DNA of 64,000 nucleotides from contig NZ_CM001439.1 in NCBI RefSeq assembly GCF_000244955.1, forward strand, positions 4,645,234 to 4,709,233, in the 5' to 3' direction. The stretch's first letter is position 1, and each line of letters starts with the position of its first letter. This document shows, piece by piece, positions 37,290 to 46,542 of this stretch. Origin of the DNA: Saccharomonospora marina XMU15 (GTDB lineage Bacteria; Actinomycetota; Actinomycetes; Mycobacteriales; Pseudonocardiaceae). Both the position numbers and the translations under genes were made by a program. The notes under the pieces are model-generated. The model saw only the letters and a list, made by a program, of their open reading frames with translations, was not told the origin of the DNA and did not search any database.

Positions 37290-38243
37290 TTACGCCGCGT
37301 CGACGGCGAGCTTGGCCAGCCTGGTCGACGTCGGCCAGCGCACGTTGTATGCCCAGCCGAGCTTTTCGAACGCCCAGATGAGCCGCGCGGAGATGTCGAT
37401 CTGGCCGCGCTGCACGCCGTGCCTGGCCGAGGTGGGGTCGGCGTGGTGCAGGTTGTGCCACGACTCGCCGAACGAGAAGATCGCCAGCGGCCAGAAGTTC
37501 GCCGAGCGGTCCCTCGCCGTGAAGGGACGCTCGCCGATCATGTGGCAGATCGAGTTCACCGACCAGGTCACGTGGTGCAGCACGCACACCCGTACCAGAC
37601 CGGCCCAGAAGAACGCGGTCACCGCACCCCACAGCGACCAGGTGAGCAGCCCGCCGATCAGCGCGGGCAACGTCAACGACAGCAGCGTCCACAGCCAGAA
37701 CAACTGGTCGACCTTACGCATGGCGGGGTCCTTGAGCAGGTCGGGAGCGAACCGTTCGGCGTTGCTGCGGTCGCGTTCGAACAGCCAACCCATGTGCGCG
37801 TGCCAGAAGCCCTTGGCGATGGCCAGCGGCGAGGTTCCGAACAGCCACGGCGAGTGGGGATCGCCCTCCCTGTCGGAGAACGCGTGGTGCCTGCGATGGT
37901 CGGCCACCCACGTGATGAGCGGGCCCTGCACCGCCATGCTCCCCGCGATACCGAGCACGACGCGCAGCCATGGCTTCGCCTTGAAGGACCCGTGCGTGAA
38001 GTGGCGGTGGAACGCCACCGTGATGCCGAGGCCGCTGACGACGTAGAAGAACAGGAACAATCCAACGTCAACCCAGGTGAGACCCCAGCCCCACGCGAAG
38101 GGCACCGCTGCGATCAGTGCGGCGAGCGGGGCGAGGACCCCGAGATAGATCGCGCTCTGCAAGCCGGTCGTGCGCCTGCCGTCGATGATGGGTTTGGGGC
38201 CTTTGGCGGCAGGTGCCGAAGCACCTTCGAGGGTCGCCGTCAT
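37290..38243 (-). CDS. Membrane acyl-CoA/fatty-acid desaturase (DesA3-like)
   Basis: The ~317-residue enzyme has the three histidine boxes of membrane di-iron desaturases: HRHFTH, HRRHH and HNLHH, with four hydrophobic segments in between. The pattern matches delta-9 stearoyl-CoA-type desaturases, which make oleate from stearoyl substrates using a separate electron donor. No donor gene is adjacent. The start is ATG 38243 (MTATLEG) or the in-frame GTG three codons upstream. It probably heads an operon with the TetR gene. Confidence 0.93.
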   Translation of the reverse strand: MTATLEGASAPAAKGPKPIIDGRRTTGLQSAIYLGVLAPLAALIAAVPFAWGWGLTWVDVGLFLFFYVVSGLGITVAFHRHFTHGSFKAKPWLRVVLGIAGSMAVQGPLITWVADHRRHHAFSDREGDPHSPWLFGTSPLAIAKGFWHAHMGWLFERDRSNAERFAPDLLKDPAMRKVDQLFWLWTLLSLTLPALIGGLLTWSLWGAVTAFFWAGLVRVCVLHHVTWSVNSICHMIGERPFTARDRSANFWPLAIFSFGESWHNLHHADPTSARHGVQRGQIDISARLIWAFEKLGWAYNVRWPTSTRLAKLAVDAA

Positions 38244-38297
38244 GCACTTCACTTCTTTCTCTGATACAAGCTGGCAAGGGTGGCCTTACCTACGTTT

Positions 38298-38310
38298 CCG
38301 TAAGTTACGG
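38298..38310. promoter_or_regulatory. Palindromic operator candidate for the desaturase operon
   Basis: CCGTAAGTTACGG is a 13-base palindrome around a central base, 55 bases upstream of the desaturase start. It is AT-richer than its surroundings, and the flanks TACGTTT and TACAGG extend the partial symmetry. Its size and position suit a TetR dimer. Confidence 0.55.
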
Positions 38311-38407
38311 TACAGGAGGTAGGAAGGCCCTGGGGAGAGCCGAAATCCGGCTGCACCGCCCCGTGGCGAGTACCCGTTTCGCTACTGGCTATCCTGACCA
38401 GGCGTGA

Positions 38408-38479
38408 TCCGCCGTAGTGTAATTGGCAGCACTTCAGATTTTGGTTCTGACAGTCCAGGTTCGAGCCCTGGCGGCGGAG
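38408..38479 (+). tRNA. tRNA-Gln (UUG)
   Basis: The 72-base cloverleaf has acceptor stem TCCGCCG/CGGCGGA with discriminator G, D-loop AATTGGCAGCAC and anticodon stem TCAGA/TCTGA. The loop is TTTTGGT, anticodon UUG for glutamine. The T-arm contains GGTTCGAGCCC. The weak first pair and G73 are typical of tRNA-Gln. CCA is not encoded. Confidence 0.95.
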
Positions 38480-38582
38480 CTTCCCGGCTCCAGGTGCGGG
38501 ACGAAGGCCGGTAGGGGGTGTGAGGCGGCTGCACGGCGACGGCCTTGACACGCAAGACCAGCGGCGCCCGGCGTTGGGCGAC

Positions 38583-40304
38583 ATGTCTGACGCCTGGCTA
38601 CTCGGCCGCGCCCGCGAGCTCATCGCCGCCGTACAGCGCAGCGACCGCGCCGAGCAACTCAAGGTCGTCGAAACTCTCGACGAACTGCTGGAGGAAGCAC
38701 AGCGCAGGGGCGAGCCCGTGCTCGTCGCCCAACTGCTGCGGGCCGCCGCGGTATCCCGCCTGATCACGCGTGGCATGGTGGACGACGCCGAACCGCTGCT
38801 CGACGAGATGCTGGCGCACACCAAACGGCACGGCCTGTCGCTGCTGCGCGCCGACGCCCACGCGCTGCGGGGACGCGGCCTTGTCCTCACCGGGCAGGAG
38901 GACGCCGCGCTCACCGAGATCGCCAGGGCCCTCGCGCTGCTCGACGACGCACCCAACACCGACACCCAACTCGGCAGACGCGCCTGGGACCGGTTGCTGT
39001 CGTCCGCGCTCAACGACTGCTGGATCGTGCTCAACCAACTCGGGGTGTACGAGGCGGCGGAGGAGGTCATCGCCCGCGCCCACCAGGCGATCAGGGACAG
39101 CGCCGGACCGCACGAGATCACCCTGCTGCTGATGAACCGCATCAAGATGTTGCTGGGCTGGGGACTGCGGCTGGAACGGGTGGGGCGCGACGAGGAGGCA
39201 GGCGAGAAGTTCCGCACGGCCGCGTCGATGACGATCGCGGCCGAAGCACCGTTCGCCGAGTCGCTGTTTCCACGCAAACCCGGGGTGCCCGCCATCGACC
39301 AGGTCGGGCTGCTTGCCGCGTCGCTCGCGCTGGCCGCGCCCGCCGCCGCGCACATCGAACGGCTCCGCAAACTCAGCAGCGGAAAGGGCTACCCGCACGA
39401 GAACATCCTCGTCGCCATCGCGCTCGCCCGCTGCCTCGACGCGGACGGCAAACCGGACGAGGCGATGGAAGTGCTGCTGGACACCAGGCACACCGAGGCC
39501 GAGGACAACTCGCAGCCCTCGATGCGGCTCAACCTGGTACGCGAGCTGGCGAGGCTGGGCGCGGGCAAGCCGGACGGCCGGGTCCCCGAAGCGGAGGAAC
39601 TGGCCCCGCTCACGCTGCTGGCCGACTACGCCTCGGCGCTGGAGGCCGAGTTGTGGTCGCTGCGCGAGTCGCAGATCGCCACCCTCAACACCAGGCGGGA
39701 GCACGAACGACTGTCCGCCGAGCACGGGGCGATCACCCAGCAGGCACTGCAGGATCCGCTCACCGGCCTGCCCAACCGAAGAGCGCTCGACGAGCGGCTG
39801 CGCGCGCTCGCCGCGTCCACGGACGCGCAACCGCTTGCGGTCGCGCTGGTGGACCTGGACGGCTTCAAGGACGTCAACGACCAGTACTCCCACGCAGAAG
39901 GCGACGACGTGCTGCGCGTCGTCGCTAGCACGCTGCGGGACGCGCTGCGCTCTGACGACGTGGTGGCCCGCTACGGCGGTGACGAGTTCGTGATCCTGCT
40001 GCCCGGCGCGCCGGTGTCGGCCGCCACCCAGGCACTCGCCCGTTCCATCAAGGCCGTGGCCTCACTGCCGGAACACCTGTCGCACGGCGTGACGCTCTCG
40101 GTCGGTCTGGTGTCCTTGCGCCCGCAGGAGCGGGCCGAGGAGGTGCTCTCCAGGGCCGACGCCGCGATGTATCAGGCCAAGCGCCGAGGCGGCAACCAGA
40201 TCTGCGCCAGTCCCTCGCCCGGCACCGACACCGACACCGACGGCAAAGCCGAGGTGGACCCGGCCGCGTCGAGCCCGGCGTGCGGCGACGACGAGGACAC
40301 GTAG
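38583..40304 (+). CDS. GGDEF diguanylate cyclase with helical TPR-like N-terminus
   Basis: The ~573-residue protein has an N-terminal ~370-residue helical, TPR-like region and a short coiled coil (ASALEAELWSLRESQIATLN). The GGDEF domain begins at QDPLTGLPNRRALDERL. The active-site loop is RYGGDEFVILL (around residue 465). An RxxD I-site (RSDD) lies exactly five residues before GGDEF, so product feedback inhibition by c-di-GMP is expected. No membrane segment is seen. The start may be ATG 38583 or the earlier GTG at 38520. It stands alone between tRNA-Gln and glmU. Confidence 0.9.
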   Translation: MSDAWLLGRARELIAAVQRSDRAEQLKVVETLDELLEEAQRRGEPVLVAQLLRAAAVSRLITRGMVDDAEPLLDEMLAHTKRHGLSLLRADAHALRGRGLVLTGQEDAALTEIARALALLDDAPNTDTQLGRRAWDRLLSSALNDCWIVLNQLGVYEAAEEVIARAHQAIRDSAGPHEITLLLMNRIKMLLGWGLRLERVGRDEEAGEKFRTAASMTIAAEAPFAESLFPRKPGVPAIDQVGLLAASLALAAPAAAHIERLRKLSSGKGYPHENILVAIALARCLDADGKPDEAMEVLLDTRHTEAEDNSQPSMRLNLVRELARLGAGKPDGRVPEAEELAPLTLLADYASALEAELWSLRESQIATLNTRREHERLSAEHGAITQQALQDPLTGLPNRRALDERLRALAASTDAQPLAVALVDLDGFKDVNDQYSHAEGDDVLRVVASTLRDALRSDDVVARYGGDEFVILLPGAPVSAATQALARSIKAVASLPEHLSHGVTLSVGLVSLRPQERAEEVLSRADAAMYQAKRRGGNQICASPSPGTDTDTDGKAEVDPAASSPACGDDEDT

Positions 40305-40352
40305 GATCGTGGCCCGTCGAAAAGCTAGCCAGTTCCCAGATTGAGGAGTGCC

Positions 40353-41825
40353 GTGACCGGCCCACTCAGCACAGTGATCCTCGCCGCTGGTGAGGGCACC
40401 CGCATGCGCTCGGCGACGCCGAAGGTGCTGCATTCGATCGCGGGGCGGCCGCTGGTCGAACACGCCGTCCGCGCGGCCGCGGGCCTGGACCCCGAGCGGC
40501 TCGTCGTTGTCGTCGGGCACGGGCGGGAAGCCGTGACCGAACACCTCGACCACATCGGCAAGGCACTCGGCAGACCCGTGGCCACCGCCGTGCAGGAACA
40601 GCAGCGCGGCACCGGGCACGCGGTGTCGTGCGCACTGGCCGAACTGCCACCGCGGCTGTCCGGCACCGTGCTCGTCACCTACGGCGATGTGCCGCTGCTG
40701 GACACCACGACGCTGTCGGAACTGCTGGCTGAGCACACGCACAGCGGCCACGCGGTCACCGTGCTGACCGCGGTGGTCGCCGACCCCAGCGGCTACGGCC
40801 GGATCCTGCGCGACAACGACGGCCACGTCGTCGGCATCGTCGAGCACGCCGACGCCACGGCGGAGCAACTGGAGATCACCGAGATCAACTCCGGGGTGTA
40901 CGCGTTCGACGCCGAGGTGCTCGCCGACGGCCTCGCGCAACTGTCGGCCGACAACTCGCAGGGCGAGCTGTACCTCACCGACGTGCTCGGCATCGCCAGG
41001 CAGCGCGGCAGGGCAATCGGCGCGCTCGTGGTCTCCGATCCGTGGTTGACCGAGGGGGTCAACGACCGGGTGCAACTCGCCGCTCTCGGCGCCGAGCTCA
41101 ACCGGCGCATCGTGCGCCGCTGGCAGCTGGCGGGGGTGACCGTGGTCGACCCCTCGACCACGTGGATCGACTCCGACGTGACCCTTGAGCGGGACGTGAT
41201 CGTCGCGCCGAACGTGCAACTGCAGGGAGCGACCACGGTCGCCGAGGGCGCACGGGTGGGGCCGGACACCACGCTCACCAACGTCGCCGTCGGCGCCGGT
41301 GCGAGCGTCGTGCGCACCCACGCCAGCGATTCCACGATCGGTGAGCGCGCGTCGGTGGGCCCGTTCGCCTACCTGCGGCCGGGAACTCGGCTCGGGGAGC
41401 ACGGCAAGATCGGCACCTTCGTCGAGACGAAGAAGGCCGACATCGGCACCGGCAGCAAGGTGCCGCACCTGACCTACGTCGGTGATGCGACTATTGGGGA
41501 GTACAGCAACATCGGTGCCTCCAGCGTGTTCGTCAACTACGACGGTGTGCAGAAGCGGCACACCACAGTGGGCTCCCACGTTCGAACCGGCTCGGACACC
41601 ATGTTCGTCGCACCGGTGACCGTGGGCGACGGCGCGTACAGCGGCGCGGGGACCGTCATTCGCCACGACGTGCCCCCAGGCGCGCTGGCGATCTCGGAGT
41701 CACCACAACGCAACATCGAAGGCTGGGTGGTCCGGCGCAGGCCGGGCACCCCCGCGGCGGAGGCGGCCGAGCGGGCCCTCTCCTCGCGACAGGAAACCGA
41801 CACCGACGGAGAGTCACCACAATGA
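40353..41825 (+). CDS. glmU: Bifunctional GlmU uridyltransferase/acetyltransferase
   Basis: The 490-residue enzyme makes UDP-GlcNAc for peptidoglycan. The N-terminal pyrophosphorylase domain has [20 protein letters not shown] and the QRGTGHAV loop. The C-terminal left-handed beta-helix carries the acetyltransferase site ([20 protein letters not shown], then [20 protein letters not shown]). The GTG at 40353 follows a GAGGAG site. The stop overlaps prs by ATGA. The Glu/Ser-rich C-terminal tail is typical of actinobacterial GlmU. Confidence 0.97.
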   Translation: MTGPLSTVILAAGEGTRMRSATPKVLHSIAGRPLVEHAVRAAAGLDPERLVVVVGHGREAVTEHLDHIGKALGRPVATAVQEQQRGTGHAVSCALAELPPRLSGTVLVTYGDVPLLDTTTLSELLAEHTHSGHAVTVLTAVVADPSGYGRILRDNDGHVVGIVEHADATAEQLEITEINSGVYAFDAEVLADGLAQLSADNSQGELYLTDVLGIARQRGRAIGALVVSDPWLTEGVNDRVQLAALGAELNRRIVRRWQLAGVTVVDPSTTWIDSDVTLERDVIVAPNVQLQGATTVAEGARVGPDTTLTNVAVGAGASVVRTHASDSTIGERASVGPFAYLRPGTRLGEHGKIGTFVETKKADIGTGSKVPHLTYVGDATIGEYSNIGASSVFVNYDGVQKRHTTVGSHVRTGSDTMFVAPVTVGDGAYSGAGTVIRHDVPPGALAISESPQRNIEGWVVRRRPGTPAAEAAERALSSRQETDTDGESPQ

Positions 41826-42802
41826 GCCCGAAGTCCGGCACGCCGAAGAAGAACCTCATGCTCTTCTCCGGCCGTTCGCATGTCGAACTCGCCGAAGAGG
41901 TGGCCAAGCACCTCAACGTGACGATCACCCCGCAGACGGTGCACTCCTTCGCCAACGGCGAGATCTACGTGCGGTTCCAGGAGTCGGTGCGCGGCACGGA
42001 CGCCTTCGTCATCCAGAGTTTCCCGCCCCCCATCAACGAGTGGATCATGGAACAGCTCGTGATGGTGGACGCCCTCAAGCGCGCCAGCGCGAAGCGGATC
42101 ACTGTGATCATGCCGTTCTACCCGTATTCGCGGCAGGACAAGAAGCACAAGGGTCGGGAACCGATCTCGGCGCGGCTCATCGCCGACCTGTTCAAGACCG
42201 CGGGCGCCGACCGGATCATGACGGTCGATCTGCACACGGCGCAGATCCAGGGCTTCTTCGACGGACCGGTCGACCACCTGCTTGCCCAGACGGTGCTCGC
42301 CGACCACATCAACGAGACCTACGGCGATGCCGACATCACCGTGGTCTCGCCCGATTCCGGCCGGGTCCGGCTCGCCGAGAAGTGGGCCCAGCAACTCGGC
42401 GACCGGCCGATCGCGTTCATCCACAAGACTCGCGATCCGGACAAACCGAACCAGGCTGTCGCCAACCGCGTCGTCGGGCAAGTCCAGGGCAGGCTGTGCG
42501 TGCTCATCGACGACATGATCGACACCGGTGGCACCATCACCAAGGCCGCCGACGCGCTGCTGGAGGAGGGCGCGGCCGACGTGGTCATCGCCTCCACCCA
42601 CGGCATCCTTTCCGATCCGGCCACCGAGCGGCTGTCGAACTGCAAGGCGCGCGAGGTGATCGTCACCAACACGCTGCCGATCCCGGAGGAGAAGCGCTTC
42701 GCAGGGCTGACCGTGTTGTCGATCGCTCCGCTGCTCGCCCGCGCCATCCAGGAGGTCTTCGAGGACGGTTCGGTGACGAGCCTCTTCGACGGCAGCGCCT
42801 GA
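41822..42802 (+). CDS. prs: Ribose-phosphate pyrophosphokinase
   Basis: The 326-residue class I PRPP synthetase has [15 protein letters not shown], the flexible loop [34 protein letters not shown] and the PRPP-binding motif [18 protein letters not shown]. It converts ribose 5-phosphate and ATP to PRPP for nucleotide, His, Trp and arabinan precursor synthesis. It is coupled to glmU by an ATGA overlap. Confidence 0.97.
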   Translation: MSPKSGTPKKNLMLFSGRSHVELAEEVAKHLNVTITPQTVHSFANGEIYVRFQESVRGTDAFVIQSFPPPINEWIMEQLVMVDALKRASAKRITVIMPFYPYSRQDKKHKGREPISARLIADLFKTAGADRIMTVDLHTAQIQGFFDGPVDHLLAQTVLADHINETYGDADITVVSPDSGRVRLAEKWAQQLGDRPIAFIHKTRDPDKPNQAVANRVVGQVQGRLCVLIDDMIDTGGTITKAADALLEEGAADVVIASTHGILSDPATERLSNCKAREVIVTNTLPIPEEKRFAGLTVLSIAPLLARAIQEVFEDGSVTSLFDGSA

Positions 42803-43028
42803 GCCGGCCTGCAGCAACCGGCGGACCCCTCGGGAAGAGGGGAAACCGCTGGATTAGACTGTGCGGGTTGTCTCGGCGAGGCGGGCGTCGTTGCGAGTGA
42901 GGCTCGGCGTCCGGCGTGATCGACGCGGCGGCTTGAGTGGCCACGCCGTGCGCGCACGTTTTCGTGGACCTCGCCGTCGGACAGCCGAAGAGCAACACCC
43001 CCTGACCCACCGCAAGGAGTGCATCCCC

Positions 43029-43676
43029 GTGTCCGAGACACGTCTGACGGTCGAACCACGCACCGAGTTCGGCAAGGGCGCCGCGCGCCGCACCCGCCGC
43101 GCGGGCAAGATCCCCGCGGTGCTCTACGGCCACGGCGTCGACCCGAGGCACCTGGCACTGCCCGCGATCGACTTCGCGAGGGTGATCCGGGAGAACGGCC
43201 AGAACGCGGTACTCACGCTCGACGTCGCGGGCGCGACGGACCGGGCGGAGAAGGCTACGGAGCTGGCGCTGACCAAGACGGTCACCGTGCACCCGTTGAA
43301 GAACTACATCGAGCACGTGGACCTGCTGGTGGTGCACCGCGGCGAGAAGGTCACCGTGGACGTCCCGGTGGTGCTCACCGGCCAGCCCGGCCCCGGAACC
43401 CTGGTGAACCAGGACCTCGACACCCTGCAGATCGAGGTGGAGGCCCTGCACATTCCCGAGCAGATCGAGGTCTCGATCGAGGGCACCGAGCCCGGCACGC
43501 AGATCTCGGCCGCGCAGGTGGCGCTGCCCGAGGGCGCCAGGCTGGTGACCGATCCGGATTACCTGGTGGCCGCCATCAACGAGGCCCCGACCGAGGCTGC
43601 CATGGAGGCCGAGGTCGACACCGAGGGCGCGGGTGTGGTCGAGGAGAAGCCGGAAAGCGCCGAGAACGGCGCATAG
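43029..43676 (+). CDS. rplY: 50S ribosomal protein L25/Ctc
   Basis: The 215-residue protein has an N-terminal L25 domain (RTEFGKGAARRTRRAGKIPAV, LYGHG) that binds 5S rRNA. The C-terminal Ctc/TL5 beta domain (VTVDVPVVLTGQPGPGTLVNQ-like) is followed by an acidic tail. The GTG at 43029 is preceded by AAGGAG. A 226-base leader separates it from prs; a TAGACT at 42855-42860 could be a -10 element. pth follows after three bases. Confidence 0.95.
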   Translation: MSETRLTVEPRTEFGKGAARRTRRAGKIPAVLYGHGVDPRHLALPAIDFARVIRENGQNAVLTLDVAGATDRAEKATELALTKTVTVHPLKNYIEHVDLLVVHRGEKVTVDVPVVLTGQPGPGTLVNQDLDTLQIEVEALHIPEQIEVSIEGTEPGTQISAAQVALPEGARLVTDPDYLVAAINEAPTEAAMEAEVDTEGAGVVEEKPESAENGA

Positions 43677-43679
43677 CCG

Positions 43680-44279
43680 GTGGCGGTGGAGCAGGACGTG
43701 CCAGGGGCCGGCGAGCAGGTACTGCTCGTCGGCCTCGGCAATCCAGGCCCCCGATACGAGGGCAACCGGCACAACATCGGCTATCTCGTGCTGGACGAAC
43801 TCGCCGCGCGTGTCGGGGGAAAGTTCAAGGCGCACAAGAGCGGCGCCGAAGTGGTGCAGGGCCTGCTCGCGGGGCGCAAGGCGGTGCTGGCCAAACCCCG
43901 GTCGTTCATGAATGTCTCCGGCGGGCCCGTCGCGGGCGCCGCCCGGTTCTTCAAGGTCCCGGCCGACGGCATCGTGGTGGTGCACGACGAACTCGACCTG
44001 CCGTACGGCTCGGTGCGGTTGAAGTTCGGCGGCGGCGCGGGTGGCCACAACGGACTGCGCTCGATCGCCAAGTCGCTCGGCACCGGCGACTTCTACCGGG
44101 TGCGGTTCGGTATCGGGCGTCCACCCGGCCGCATGGACCCGGCCGATTTCGTGCTGAAGGACTTCTCCGCGACCGAGCGCAAGGAATTGGCGCTCAACAT
44201 CGACCTGTGCGCGGACGCCGTCACCGAGTTGCTCGGCCGAGGACTCACGGCGGCACAGAACACCTTCCACACTCGCTGA
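43680..44279 (+). CDS. pth: Peptidyl-tRNA hydrolase
   Basis: The 199-residue enzyme frees tRNA from prematurely released peptidyl-tRNA. Conserved residues are visible: Asn and catalytic His in GNRHNIGYLVLDELA, Asn in SFMNVSGG, and Asp in VHDELDLPYG followed by GGGAGGHNGLRS. The GTG at 43680 follows the rplY stop by three bases, so the two are cotranscribed. Confidence 0.96.
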   Translation: MAVEQDVPGAGEQVLLVGLGNPGPRYEGNRHNIGYLVLDELAARVGGKFKAHKSGAEVVQGLLAGRKAVLAKPRSFMNVSGGPVAGAARFFKVPADGIVVVHDELDLPYGSVRLKFGGGAGGHNGLRSIAKSLGTGDFYRVRFGIGRPPGRMDPADFVLKDFSATERKELALNIDLCADAVTELLGRGLTAAQNTFHTR

Positions 44280-44443
44280 CGACCGCGCTGCCCGGTCACC
44301 TCGAAACCTTCACCCACAGGCGTGGTCGCGGCCACCTGTTCGAGTCGATGATCCTGTTCCGGGGTTTCCCGCTGTTGCCACTGCGGCTACGACGGGGGCT
44401 ACGACGGTGTTGAGCCGATCGTGCCTGACCTTGGAGAGGTTTC

Positions 44444-44788
44444 ATGTCGTTCACCGCTGAGGACGTGCGCAACATCGAGTTCGGCAACGCCGCGATCGGA
44501 CGCAGGGGCTACGCCAAGAACGAGGTCGACGCCTTCGTGCTGCGGATCGCGAAGGCGCTGGCAGGCAAGGACGATCTCACCGCGGCCGAGGTGCATCATG
44601 TCCAGTTCGGACGTCCACCGCTCGGCAGGCGCGGCTACGACGAGCGGGAGGTTGACGAGTTCCTCGACGCCGTCGAGAAGCAGTTCGCCCACCGCAGGGG
44701 CACCCGCCGCGCCGCGCACCGCATTCCCGCCGCAAGGAAGCCCTCGCGGCGGCCGGTCGCACCCGAAGAGGTCCGGTTGACGGAGTGA
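44444..44788 (+). CDS. Small protein with two tandem DivIVA-type motifs
   Basis: The 114-residue protein repeats one unit twice. Residues ~6-38 read VRNIEFGNAAIGRRGYAKNE then VDAF; residues ~51-85 contain VQFGRPPLGRRGYDEREVDE then FLDAVEKQF. The F-x-x-x-x-x-GRRGYxxxEVDxF pattern is that of the DivIVA/Wag31 N-terminal membrane-targeting segment. No long coiled coil follows, only a basic Arg-rich tail. The protein could bind curved membrane or DivIVA itself; that is inference. A GGAGAGG site precedes the ATG. Confidence 0.85.
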   Translation: MSFTAEDVRNIEFGNAAIGRRGYAKNEVDAFVLRIAKALAGKDDLTAAEVHHVQFGRPPLGRRGYDEREVDEFLDAVEKQFAHRRGTRRAAHRIPAARKPSRRPVAPEEVRLTE

Positions 44789-44834
44789 TCCGGCCGTCGC
44801 GAGGCTATGCTGCCGATTCGCTTCGCCGCGGCCT

Positions 44835-46517
44835 TCAGGCGCGTGCGTCGATCTGCGACCTGAACCGCACAGCCGTCTCCGCCCGCTGCACCTTGCCGGA
44901 CGGAGTCTTGGGCAGGCTGCCCGGTGGCAGCACGACCACCGCGTAGGGCCGAGCGTCCACCGCGTCGCGAACCCGCGCCGCCACCTGCTTGGCGAGTTCG
45001 TGCTCGGCATCGCCCTCACCGGCCAGCTTCGACTCCAGCACGACGGCGAAGCGCTCCCTGCGCGTGCCGGCGTCGATCCGCACGGCCACTGCGTTGCCCG
45101 CGCGCACCCCCTCCACCGAGCCGGCCGCCCGCTCGATGTCGGTCGGGTACACGTTGCGGCCACCGAGGATGATCACGTCCTTCTTGCGACCGCAGATGAC
45201 GATCTGCCCGTCCACGAGGTAGCCGAGGTCGCCGGTGGCGAACCAGCCGTCGGCGTCCTGCGTCGGAGCCGGGCCCTCCACCGTGAGGTAGCCGGGCGAG
45301 ACGGCCTCCCCCCGCAGTCCGATCTCGCCGACCTCGCGTTCACCGAGCGCCTTGCCGCTCTCGTCGACGATGCGGGCCTCGAGCCCTGCCAGCGGGCGGC
45401 CCAGCACGGCGAAACCGCGGACCTGGTCGGTTCCCCTGCGCGGGTCTCCTTCCGGGACCGGCACGGCGCGGTTCTCCGCCTCCAGTGGGGCGGCCTCCAC
45501 GACGTCCACCGTGAGGCCGGTGAACAGCGGCGCGAACGAAACCGCCAGTGTGGCCTCGGCGAGCCCGTATGCGGGGAACACGCATTCGGGAGCCATCTTG
45601 AAGCGCAGGCCCGCGTCGGTGAACGTGCGCACGGCCACCGGATCGATGGGTTCCGCTCCGTTGAGCGCGATGCGCAGGCTGGACAGGTCGTAGGCGTCGT
45701 CGTCATCGACCCTGGCCAGTCGCCGCCCCACGATGGCGTAGGCGAAGTTCGGCGCCGCGGTGGTCGTGCCGCGGTACTTGCTGATCAGTTCCGGCCAGAT
45801 CAGTGGGCCGGAGAGGAACTCGACCGGAGTGATCTTGACCAGTTCGACGCCGAAGGTCATGGGCACGGTGAGGAAACCCACCATGCCCATGTCGTGAAAC
45901 GTGGGCAGCCACGACACCATCACGTCGCGCTCGAAGTCGAACTCGGCCCGCTGCACCATCGCGGTGACGTTGGAGTACAGATTGCCGTGGGTGATCTTCA
46001 CGGCCTTCGGGGCGGCGGTGGAGCCGCTGGTCAACTGCAGCAACGCGAGCGAGTCCTCGCCGACCGGCACCGGCCGCTGCAGCGGCTGCGCGGCGAGCAG
46101 GTCGGTGATCGAGCGGTAGGAGATCCCGTGCTGCTCCAGCACCGGCGCCAACTGGTCGAACGGTTCACCGAGCAGCACCAGGTCCGACCCGATCATCCTG
46201 AGGACCTGCAAGGTGTCCTCGGCCCACTGCTCGAGGTTGGTGCGCGGCGTTGGCTGGTGCAGCATCGTCACACTGCCGCCCGCCAGCCAGGTGCCCTGCA
46301 CCGTGGGCGCGATCAACTCGGGCGCGGCGGCCAGCACGGCCACGGCGCTTCCCGGCCGCAACCCACCCGCCACGAGCCCGCCCGCCACCCGGGCGGCGCG
46401 CTGGTGTACTTCGAACCACGTTCTGCGGACAGGGTCGGAGGGCTCACCTGTGACCATGCCACGCTGCCGACCACCCGCGTTCGCGGTGGCGACCATCGTC
46501 TCCACGAACCGACTCAT
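44835..46517 (-). CDS. Fatty-acyl-AMP ligase/AMP-dependent synthetase
   Basis: The 560-residue adenylate-forming enzyme has the P-loop-like motif QLTSGSTAAPKAVKITHGN, the A5-type motif PAYGLAEATLAVSF and the hinge region WFATGDLGYLVDGQIVICGR with KKDVIILGGRNVYP. The catalytic Lys is near the end (GSLPKTPSGKVQR). Features match long-chain fatty-acyl-AMP ligases that load polyketide synthases or acyl carriers, rather than classical acyl-CoA ligases. No PKS or carrier gene is adjacent. It lies 25 bases downstream of the ABC-F gene. Confidence 0.88.
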   Translation of the reverse strand: MSRFVETMVATANAGGRQRGMVTGEPSDPVRRTWFEVHQRAARVAGGLVAGGLRPGSAVAVLAAAPELIAPTVQGTWLAGGSVTMLHQPTPRTNLEQWAEDTLQVLRMIGSDLVLLGEPFDQLAPVLEQHGISYRSITDLLAAQPLQRPVPVGEDSLALLQLTSGSTAAPKAVKITHGNLYSNVTAMVQRAEFDFERDVMVSWLPTFHDMGMVGFLTVPMTFGVELVKITPVEFLSGPLIWPELISKYRGTTTAAPNFAYAIVGRRLARVDDDDAYDLSSLRIALNGAEPIDPVAVRTFTDAGLRFKMAPECVFPAYGLAEATLAVSFAPLFTGLTVDVVEAAPLEAENRAVPVPEGDPRRGTDQVRGFAVLGRPLAGLEARIVDESGKALGEREVGEIGLRGEAVSPGYLTVEGPAPTQDADGWFATGDLGYLVDGQIVICGRKKDVIILGGRNVYPTDIERAAGSVEGVRAGNAVAVRIDAGTRRERFAVVLESKLAGEGDAEHELAKQVAARVRDAVDARPYAVVVLPPGSLPKTPSGKVQRAETAVRFRSQIDARA

Positions 46518-46542
46518 GAGTAGACCCTATCCCCGGCCGGGT

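Noticed and set aside
37152-38264. Plus-strand frame opposite the desaturase and TetR genes
   Set aside because: Complement of the histidine-box desaturase; no family resemblance.
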